The notes below the pieces were generated by a model. The model did no database searches, had not been told where the DNA came from, and was given only the letters and a program-made list of their open reading frames with translations. Source: an uncultured Blautia sp. (GTDB lineage Bacteria; Bacillota; Clostridia; Lachnospirales; Lachnospiraceae). From it: DNA of 11,967 nt. How positions within the stretch are numbered: the stretch's first letter is position 1; each line of letters opens with the position of its first letter. The stretch lies in assembly GCA_938028845.1 (NCBI GenBank), contig CALIZJ010000048.1, positions 1 to 11,967 of the forward strand, read 5' to 3'. Positions 6,997-11,967 of the stretch are shown here, piece by piece. Made by a program: the position numbers and the translations under genes.

Positions 6997-7614
6997 TTAT
7001 TTTGTAGCCGGAGACTCCACTGCCTCTGTATCCTCAGCTGCATCTGCATAAACAAGGGCAACCGGAGATAAAGAATGGAACGGAGCTGTTACCTGGTTAT
7101 CTGCTGCCTTCTCTGTGGAAAGGATTTCCCAGCCATGGCCATCACACAGGTGAAGTACATATACATCAATGTCATCTGTAGCATTGTTTGCTGTAAAAGT
7201 AACGTCTACCGGATTCTCCTCTGTAGGCTCTACACCATCAAGCTGTAAGTCAACAACAGGGGAAAGAACTTTCATGCTCTCCAGATCCACTGCCTCTCTT
7301 TCTACGCCATCTGTGAACAGCTTAATCTCAAGGTCTGTAAGTCCGTCTGTACCCAGTGCAGTCTCGAAAATTTCAGCTAAGGTGCTGTTTACGGTAGCAG
7401 ACTGGATTGCTTCTGCTACTGCACCAGCATCTTCGCCGTACTGTGCTGTCCATTCTTCTACCGTTTTTTCTGAAAGGAGCACAGATCCCTCACTGGCGCT
7501 TACCTGATTTATATCCAGGGCATTCATCATACTTGGCGCTGCCATAGCTGCCGTGGTGCTGCCTACGATCGTACTTACAGTTAATACTGCTGCAAATAAT
7601 TTGTTGATTTTCAT
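6997..7614 (-). CDS. Secreted protein of unknown function, paralog A
   Basis: The 205-residue protein has a clear Sec signal peptide: MKINK, a hydrophobic core, then AMA before Ala26 as likely cleavage site. The mature part has a helical acidic region (about 45-100) and a predicted beta-rich C-terminal domain (about 115-190) with VLSPVVDLQLDGVEPTEENP, VDVTFTANNATDDIDVYVLH, CDGHGWEIL (157-165) and APFHSLSPVALVYAD. This domain is shared with the 268-residue protein at 7992-8798, including TEENPVDV, the Asn-Asn, the Asp-Ile-Asp and C-x-x-HGWEIL. There is no LPXTG-like signal, membrane anchor or lipobox, so the product should be released or held non-covalently. Ribosome binding site AGGAGGA is seven bases before the ATG. 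It has its own promoter and terminator. The strand pattern recalls Ig-like domains of secreted Firmicutes proteins; I cannot name a family. Confidence 0.88.
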   Translation of the reverse strand: MKINKLFAAVLTVSTIVGSTTAAMAAPSMMNALDINQVSASEGSVLLSEKTVEEWTAQYGEDAGAVAEAIQSATVNSTLAEIFETALGTDGLTDLEIKLFTDGVEREAVDLESMKVLSPVVDLQLDGVEPTEENPVDVTFTANNATDDIDVYVLHLCDGHGWEILSTEKAADNQVTAPFHSLSPVALVYADAAEDTEAVESPATK

Positions 7615-7677
7615 TCTGAAATCCTCCTGATTTATTCTTATTATGGTTCTTACTGTTCAGAGCCCTTAACGGGGTTT

Positions 7678-7706
7678 ATTATAACATTAAGTTTTCTGTA
7701 AAACAA
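7678..7706 (-). promoter_or_regulatory. Promoter of the paralog A gene
   Basis: On the minus strand -35 TTGTTT (7701-7706) and a perfect -10 TATAAT (7678-7683) are 17 bases apart, and the -10 is extended (TGTTATAAT). The leader is about 57 bases to the ATG at 7614. Confidence 0.75.
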
Positions 7707-7927
7707 TAAATAAATCAGCTATTTTCATTCCATTTTCTGTTATATACGGCAATATTTAGCTTTTACCTGGATATTATCTGAATATTTTCCTTTTTTTGTA
7801 TGCCACCCTGTTATTCATAACCAGCACAGGCAGACTATATGATTCACTGTAAATTTTACTAACATAAATAAAATTGTGTACTCCTGGGCATGGATAACAT
7901 TTTGACATCCTAATCCTATAAAGTAAG
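7707..7927. other. AT-rich non-coding stretch between the two paralog genes
   Basis: The gap between the two paralog genes (7615-7991) is 377 bases. It holds the paralog A promoter at its left end and the paralog B terminator at its right end. Between these I see no convincing gene, RNA or repeat. A 44-codon minus-strand frame at 7908-7774 lacks a good ribosome binding site and is not called. Confidence 0.5.
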
Positions 7928-7953
7928 AAAAGGCGGGATTTTTATATCCCGCC
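7928..7953 (-). terminator. Intrinsic terminator of the 268-residue secreted protein gene
   Basis: On the minus strand GGCGGGAT (complement of 7946-7953) pairs with ATCCCGCC (complement of 7932-7939) over a six-base loop, followed by TTTTCTTACTTT. Arms, order and tail nearly match the terminator of paralog A at 6906-6926; both are preceded by GGATT. Confidence 0.88.
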
Positions 7954-7991
7954 CGCAATCCTTTATTCTCCTGTTTGTCTTCTGAGTTTTC

Positions 7992-8798
7992 TTATCTTGT
8001 TTCCGGCGCTGTTACGGTAATATCTGCAGACTCACCGTTTTCCTTTTCCATATACAGAAGTACGATGGGACCATCGGTAGAATGGAAAAGAGCAGAAACA
8101 CGATTTCTTGTATTTTCCTCATCGGTTGTCTCTCCCTCAGCGGCCTCCTCGGTATTTCCGGCATCTGCATCTGTCAGATCCATTTCATAAGAGTCACCGC
8201 CGTCATCCTCCAGCACTTCCGTGGTATTCAGGATTTCCCAGCCATGGTTAGGACACATATACGCAACGTACGCATCAATGTCCTCTGTGAGGTTATTGAT
8301 CGTAAATATCACATCCACCGGATTTTCCTCGGTAGGAGTGACACCCTCTACACGGAATTCCACCATAGGAGACAGGAACTTCAGCTTATCCAAGTCAGCC
8401 GTTCCGGACAATGCATTGTCTTCATAAAAAGGAATCTCCAACTCTTCATAGGCATCGTCACCGACCACACTTCTCAGAACACCTCCAAAAGTGGGATCCT
8501 CCGTGGCGCCGTCTGTCCCCTCAGCTGCATCCGAAATAGCCCTCTCCGTTGCTTCCCGAATGGCGTTCTGTACAGCCTCAGCCAGCTGGCCAACCTCTTC
8601 TCCGTATTTCTCGGTGAAGATCTGCACATACTCTTCCTCGCTGTGCTCCTCAATCCACACGCTGGCTCCTTCTGTAGTGGTTCCAACCTGAGCAAAATCC
8701 ACAGAGCCAGTAATACTAGGCAGTGCATAGACAGGCATGCAGGAACCTGCTATCATCGCAGCGGCAGCAAACACGGCCGTAATTTTTTTTATCTTCAT
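7992..8798 (-). CDS. Secreted protein of unknown function, paralog B
   Basis: The protein has 268 residues from the ATG at 8798, chosen because GGGAGGT (8806-8812) precedes it and it opens a signal peptide (MKIKK, hydrophobic core, VYA before Leu26). A longer reading to 8912 adds residues without signal-peptide character. The mature protein parallels paralog A: an acidic helical region (50-115), FLSPMVEFRVEGVTPTEENP, VDVIFTINNLTEDIDAYV, CPNHGWEIL (182-190) and VSALFHSTDGPIVLLY. It differs by an acidic Glu/Asp/Thr-rich insertion (about 196-231) between the HGWEIL strand and the last strands. No sorting signal or anchor is visible at the C terminus. A Cys at residue 20 (IAGSC) lacks the Leu/Val/Ile expected three before it in a lipobox. 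The gene lies 150 bases downstream of the sortase-like gene, with a candidate promoter of its own. Function unknown. Confidence 0.87.
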   Translation of the reverse strand: MKIKKITAVFAAAAMIAGSCMPVYALPSITGSVDFAQVGTTTEGASVWIEEHSEEEYVQIFTEKYGEEVGQLAEAVQNAIREATERAISDAAEGTDGATEDPTFGGVLRSVVGDDAYEELEIPFYEDNALSGTADLDKLKFLSPMVEFRVEGVTPTEENPVDVIFTINNLTEDIDAYVAYMCPNHGWEILNTTEVLEDDGGDSYEMDLTDADAGNTEEAAEGETTDEENTRNRVSALFHSTDGPIVLLYMEKENGESADITVTAPETR

Positions 8799-8883
8799 CT
8801 TCCAGACCTCCCTTAACGAATGCAGCCCCGTCCATGCGAACCACAGCTCCATCCGTTGTAATTTCGTTGAATTTTTATAATTT

Positions 8884-8912
8884 ATTTTATCATTTTCGAA
8901 TCCCATATGCAA
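8884..8912 (-). promoter_or_regulatory. Possible promoter of the paralog B gene
   Basis: On the minus strand TTGCAT (8907-8912) and TAAAAT (8884-8889) are 17 bases apart, between the end of the sortase-like gene and paralog B. There is no convincing terminator after the sortase-like gene, so read-through from the upstream operon may also contribute. Confidence 0.5.
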
Positions 8913-8948
8913 TATATATTTTGGACGTAATTTAACAGATTTTGCCGT

Positions 8949-9680
8949 CTATTCTACTCTGACAGCCTGTACGATGAATCTGGAATCGCCTCCGGACGGA
9001 TGTCCGGTGGATAGCGCCAGAATATGGCTGTCCGGCGTAACAGAAATCGATCTGTCAAAATTATTTTTCATGCCTCTCCACTGATAAATCTCTCTAATAT
9101 ATCGTTCTCTGTTCTCCACGCTGCTTAAATCCCTGCTTAAAAGCAGATGCGAATCATCTCCTGTATAAGTAGCAAAGATCTGGTATTCTAATGTTGTATC
9201 CGGCAGATATATATAAATCGTACGATGTTCTTCGAAAAAAACAGGATCCTCATAATCCAGAAGTCCAGCGAACATCGTCCCGTCTTCCGCTCTGTTTCCA
9301 TAAAGAACTGTCAAAAAATCTGAAAAATCTTTTGCATTGTAGTCCTCTGAATAAATCGCGCCATTATCAGATTCCTTCTGGGTCACGTCATGAGACAGAT
9401 AATAGCTGTTATCCCCTTCCTTTTGCAGTACAGGAAAAGAAATTTCCGTTCCCTGTACCTCTATCCATGCATATACGTCTGGATTATCCGCCTTAAAAGC
9501 CCTGTACTGGGCAGGCATATCCGGATTCTCCACTTCTATGGCCATAATCCGCTCCTGTTCTTCCCGCTCCGCTTTTAATTCCTGCTGTGTCTCATATACA
9601 TAATATCCCACGAAAGCACAGATGAACACACAGACCGCGCTTAGGATACAGGTAATCACTTTTTTTGCCGACAAACTCAT
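8949..9680 (-). CDS. Sortase B-like membrane protein lacking the catalytic His and Cys
   Basis: The 243-residue protein has an N-terminal membrane anchor (residues 7-29) followed by a class B sortase-type domain (about 58-242). Landmarks are YAWIEVQGTEISFPVLQ (70-86), YYLSHD, GAIYSEDYN, LYGNRAEDGTMFAGLLDYED, and the C-terminal LALSTGHPSGGDSRFIVQAV (221-240). In active sortases the third landmark reads YGHN and the last reads LSTC; here Asn129 replaces the catalytic His and Gly226 (codon GGA) replaces the catalytic Cys, while Arg234 remains. The frame is intact and the fold motifs are well kept, so this looks like a maintained pseudo-enzyme rather than a decaying gene. It cannot do transpeptidation by the known mechanism. 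The ATG lies eight bases after the LCP stop, with GGAGG inside the LCP gene end and an in-frame TGA just upstream, so translation is probably coupled. Confidence 0.87.
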   Translation of the reverse strand: MSLSAKKVITCILSAVCVFICAFVGYYVYETQQELKAEREEQERIMAIEVENPDMPAQYRAFKADNPDVYAWIEVQGTEISFPVLQKEGDNSYYLSHDVTQKESDNGAIYSEDYNAKDFSDFLTVLYGNRAEDGTMFAGLLDYEDPVFFEEHRTIYIYLPDTTLEYQIFATYTGDDSHLLLSRDLSSVENRERYIREIYQWRGMKNNFDRSISVTPDSHILALSTGHPSGGDSRFIVQAVRVE

Positions 9681-9688
9681 TTTTCAAT

Positions 9689-10807
9689 CTACGCCTCCGG
9701 AACCTCCAGGTAAAAAGTATCCAGCACCAGCTGAAGCAGCGCCTTGTCATCCACGTAAAATTCTTCATATACAGACCCTTGCTTCGTCTCACCCTCCAGG
9801 CTGGATATATCGTTAAGATCAAGTTCCATCCCCACCGCCTCTGATACCAAATACACGGCGTTATCAAGCTTGATATTCGTCACCATCTGTTCAGAAAACT
9901 GACGGTATAATTCCACCGTAAGGGAGGGATTGGATTTAAGCGCCTCTTTTGCCGCATTGATAAAGGCAAGGGCATAGGTTTTCTGCCTTTCCATACGAAG
10001 ATTATTGCTTCCTTCCTGATCTGTATCTCTGGAACGAACATAAATCTCTGCCTGATCTCCCATCAGCGTAACCGTCGCGCCCTCAGTCAATGCTGGATCC
10101 TTATCTGACAGATCCTCCTGAACAGTGACCGTAACTCCTCCCACCGCGTCATTAAGGGGGCCAATGGCGCTCATTAAAAGAGAGACATATCCATGAATAG
10201 GCAGGTCGTAAAACAGGTTGGAAACTGCGTCCACCATCATTTCACAGCTGGTCTGCCCACCATCTCCATAGGCATATGCAAGTCCAAGATGGTTAACGGA
10301 TTCTCCCACTTCATTGCCACTTACATCGTAATTAGTAATTTCCGTCATGGTATCTCTGGAAACAGAAATGATCTTAATTTTATTCTGTACCGTATCCATA
10401 ACGAAAAGAAAAATACTGTCCGCCTGTCCGCTTTCGCCGGAAATCTTCTGCAGCTCTACATTTTCTGTATCCTTATCAATCCCCATACAAAGGATTGTGA
10501 TAATATTACTGTTATATCTGTATTCCTTTCCGTCATACCGAAAGATGGTAGGGTCATAATCCTCCTGCGGTTCATTCGTCTCTGAAGCTGTTTCGGATTT
10601 GCTCAGATCAGGAACCGCTGTCTTAGCGTTTTCATGGAGCCCTGCCCTGCCTGATGCTCGCAGATAATAATATGCCCCTGCAACGCCTGCGATCAGAGCT
10701 AAAACAGTAATCAATATACCCAGGAATATTTTTAAAGCCAGAAATTTTTTTTTCCCGCCTTTTACGATATGCTTTCTCTTTCGTCTATAATAAGGTATAT
10801 AGCTCAT
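9689..10807 (-). CDS. LCP (LytR-CpsA-Psr) family cell-envelope polymer attachment protein
   Basis: The 372-residue protein has a basic cytoplasmic N terminus, one membrane span (about 22-48), an extracellular stalk (50-95) and an LCP domain (about 103-285). LCP proteins transfer undecaprenyl-linked polymers (capsule, teichoic acids) to peptidoglycan. Motifs are ADSIFLFVMD (129-138), SVSRDT (148-153) and YVRSRDTD...NNLRMERQK (256-276), whose arginines (R258, R260, R271, R274) bind the lipid pyrophosphate in known structures. The Arg of the usual R-S/T-D motif before the first strand is absent (GQAD here). The ATG at 10807 follows GGAG seven bases upstream and lies four bases after the stop of the Ig-like protein gene; a TTG at 10822 would overlap that gene and lies within the ribosome binding region. 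With the BY-kinase and sortase-like genes it marks a surface polymer operon. Confidence 0.92.
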   Translation of the reverse strand: MSYIPYYRRKRKHIVKGGKKKFLALKIFLGILITVLALIAGVAGAYYYLRASGRAGLHENAKTAVPDLSKSETASETNEPQEDYDPTIFRYDGKEYRYNSNIITILCMGIDKDTENVELQKISGESGQADSIFLFVMDTVQNKIKIISVSRDTMTEITNYDVSGNEVGESVNHLGLAYAYGDGGQTSCEMMVDAVSNLFYDLPIHGYVSLLMSAIGPLNDAVGGVTVTVQEDLSDKDPALTEGATVTLMGDQAEIYVRSRDTDQEGSNNLRMERQKTYALAFINAAKEALKSNPSLTVELYRQFSEQMVTNIKLDNAVYLVSEAVGMELDLNDISSLEGETKQGSVYEEFYVDDKALLQLVLDTFYLEVPEA

Positions 10808-10811
10808 TCCA

Positions 10812-11588
10812 TCACTCCACAATCACCTTTAACAATGCAATATTTGATCTGTTGCCGTTTAAATCCGTTACATAATATGACAGTTCATATGTGCCCGATA
10901 CATTCACGTCAAGATTTCCTTCCACACGGATATAATGCCACAATTCGCTGATATTATCATCGTCATCCTGAATTTCTTTTACGTAATCTAATTTATTTAC
11001 CGATTCGCCTCTGTTTACATGAACTATATAATCAGTTAAATAAAGCCTGGGAGACTGCGCCGGCATAGCCTCTGCCAGCGCTTCTTGTTCCTCCCGGGCC
11101 TGTTCTTCTTCTGAAAGAGCTGATTGTGTGGGCGAAACTTCAGGTGTAGGTGTAAGCTCTGGATCATCCGCATTTGTTTCCTGAGAAAGATTTTCTTCCT
11201 CGTCAGATGTTTCTTCATCTGTTGTCTGATCTGCAGATGCTGTCTCAGAGTCATCTCCTGTTCCGTCTGCCCTATAGGAAATTTCTCTCTTTGCTTTCGT
11301 CACATTATTTTTACTGTCCTTAGCGACATAAACGGCCACAGCCGCCTCATCGCTTACAGGATACACAGACTCTACCGTAAGGCTGTCTGTAACATCTCCG
11401 TCTACATCGTCTTCTGCCGTTACATCGGTCAAAAGCTCCTCCGGATCCATATCATCGCTGTAGACGATCTCACTCTCCCCAAAGATTATCTCCGGGCCTT
11501 CCCGATCTGTATTGACGCGAGTCCATATTACCAGGCCGGAAAGAGCGATACATATAATTGCAAGAAAGATCACTAATTTTACACGCAT
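10812..11588 (-). CDS. Membrane-anchored protein with two Ig-like domains and an acidic linker
   Basis: The 258-residue protein has an N-terminal membrane span (4-22), a first Ig-like domain (about 31-105, with DVTAEDDVDGDVTDSLTVES and YVAKDSKNNVTKAKREI), a low-complexity linker rich in Glu, Asp, Ser, Thr, Pro and Gln (about 106-178), and a second Ig-like domain (about 179-258, ending GTYELSYYVTDLNGNRSNIA then LLKVIVE). The D-x-DGD-T and GTY-L-Y-V-TD-NGN patterns are those of DUF5011/Cry22Aa-type bacterial Ig-like domains. It should stand outside the membrane like a spacer. It lies 21 bases after the kinase gene and four bases before the LCP gene, so it probably acts in the same polymer export or attachment process, perhaps as a partner of the LCP protein. 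GGGAGGA precedes the ATG. No enzyme motif is visible. Confidence 0.82.
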   Translation of the reverse strand: MRVKLVIFLAIICIALSGLVIWTRVNTDREGPEIIFGESEIVYSDDMDPEELLTDVTAEDDVDGDVTDSLTVESVYPVSDEAAVAVYVAKDSKNNVTKAKREISYRADGTGDDSETASADQTTDEETSDEEENLSQETNADDPELTPTPEVSPTQSALSEEEQAREEQEALAEAMPAQSPRLYLTDYIVHVNRGESVNKLDYVKEIQDDDDNISELWHYIRVEGNLDVNVSGTYELSYYVTDLNGNRSNIALLKVIVE

Positions 11589-11609
11589 GGCCGTTCCTCC
11601 CTGACAAAG

Positions 11610-11967
11610 TTAGTATTTGCCGTACTTACCGTATTTATCATATTTGCCGTATTTTCTGTAATAGTGCTGCCGTACTGGCTCTACCTTATTAAGGACAACG
11701 CCTAAGATAGGGCAGTCGCATTTTGCCAGCTGATCTTTTACCTCCTGAGCAAAGCGGTAACTTATCACGCTGCTTTCGATTACCAGGATGGATCCGTCAC
11801 ATTCTTCCGCGATCACAGCGCCATCGATCACACTTCCCAATGGCGGCGTGTCAATGATTATGTAATCATATACATCCCGCAAAGACTCCAAAAGCTGCTT
11901 AAAATGTACGCTTCCAAGGAGTTCTGCCGGATTCGGCGGCACCGCTCCGGAGCAGATCAGATGGAAC
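11610..11967 (-). CDS. CpsD/CapB-type bacterial tyrosine kinase, C-terminal part (cut by window edge)
   Basis: 118 residues up to the stop are visible; the N-terminal part with Walker A lies beyond the right edge. The frame continues upstream of the first GTG as FHLICSGAVPPNPAELLGS, the conserved GxxPPNPxELL segment of BY-kinases, followed by VYDYIIIDTPPLGSVIDG with the Walker B motif (IIIDTPP). ILGVVLNKVE is the usual last strand. The C terminus carries a cluster of seven tyrosines in Lys-Tyr-Gly/Asp repeats, the expected site of autophosphorylation. Such kinases work with a Wzz-like membrane adaptor to control export and length of capsule or exopolysaccharide; the adaptor gene is presumably beyond the edge. 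The 21-base gap to the next gene supports one operon. Confidence 0.93.
   Translation of the reverse strand, partial: FHLICSGAVPPNPAELLGSVHFKQLLESLRDVYDYIIIDTPPLGSVIDGAVIAEECDGSILVIESSVISYRFAQEVKDQLAKCDCPILGVVLNKVEPVRQHYYRKYGKYDKYGKYGKY
11613..11654 (-). repeat. 9-bp tandem repeat coding the Lys-Tyr-Gly tail of the tyrosine kinase
   Basis: On the minus strand about 4.7 diverged copies of a 9-base unit like AAATACGGC are read as Lys-Tyr-Gly, with one Gly changed to Asp. Since the unit is three codons, copy changes would keep the frame and alter the number of phosphorylatable tyrosines. Confidence 0.75.

Noticed and set aside
7774..7908. 44-codon minus-strand frame between the paralog genes
   Set aside because: It begins just after a terminator, has only a weak AGGA-like site too close to the ATG, and shows no typical protein character.
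8739..8798. Lipoprotein reading of paralog B (Cys at residue 20)
   Set aside because: The preceding residues IAGSC lack a Leu, Val or Ile three positions before the Cys, and VYA-LP a few residues later is a good ordinary cleavage site.
8082..8816. 244-residue plus-strand frame opposite paralog B
   Set aside because: The minus-strand protein has a signal peptide and conserved paralog motifs; the antisense frame has no such support.
8799..8912. Longer paralog B reading from 8912, adding 38 residues
   Set aside because: The added segment overlaps the candidate promoter, and the ATG at 8798 has a strong ribosome binding site and opens a signal peptide.
8949..9680. Sortase-like gene as a frameshifted pseudogene
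   Set aside because: The frame is open from a membrane anchor to the normal C-terminal strand, with all non-catalytic motifs kept; only point substitutions at the active site are seen.
11124..11576. 150-residue Cys-rich plus-strand frame opposite the Ig-like protein gene
   Set aside because: The Cys, Phe and Arg richness is the complement of the acidic Glu/Thr-rich linker codons; no ribosome binding site or family resemblance.
11613..11654. CRISPR-like or intergenic repeat at the right end
   Set aside because: The 9-base units have no spacers and are in frame as Lys-Tyr-Gly codons of the kinase tail.

Overview
The window looks like a chromosomal segment of a Gram-positive anaerobe of the Clostridia, most likely a Lachnospiraceae-type gut bacterium. 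This is inferred from protein families and layout: Rex beside an ABC-F ATPase, a Re-citrate-synthase-like enzyme with a eukaryote-type NADP isocitrate dehydrogenase, a BY-kinase/LCP surface-polymer cluster, strong AGGAGG ribosome binding sites and consensus sigma-A promoters. No tRNA, rRNA, CRISPR array, transposase or phage gene is visible.

Left part (1-2350): the start of rex (redox-sensing repressor) runs off the left edge. A divergent intergenic region with two good promoters separates it from a complete ABC-F ATPase gene, which ends in a terminator hairpin that includes its stop codon. Next, on the minus strand (5035-2351), a citrate/homocitrate synthase-like gene precedes icd, with a strong promoter upstream. 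The pair probably supplies 2-oxoglutarate for glutamate synthesis. Upstream of it (6618-5174) are a YcxB-like membrane protein gene and an intracellular subtilisin-like protease gene.

Middle (6619-8798): there is a 48-residue single-span membrane peptide gene on the plus strand. Two minus-strand genes follow for paralogous secreted proteins of unknown function. Each has its own promoter and its own intrinsic terminator, and the two terminators are nearly the same sequence.

Right part (8949-11967), read on the minus strand from the right edge: the C-terminal part of a CpsD-type tyrosine kinase with a tyrosine-rich tail, a membrane-anchored protein with two Ig-like domains, an LCP-family protein, and a sortase B-like protein. 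Gaps are 21, 4 and 8 bases, so this is a compact operon for exporting and attaching a surface polymer.

The most notable observation is that the sortase-like protein has Asn where the catalytic His belongs and Gly where the catalytic Cys belongs, while the rest of the fold and the Arg are kept in an intact frame. It looks like a retained pseudo-enzyme. Immediately downstream are the two paralogous secreted proteins with a shared Cys-x-x-His-Gly-Trp motif and no sorting signal. Together these could form an undescribed envelope module; a joint function is inference only.
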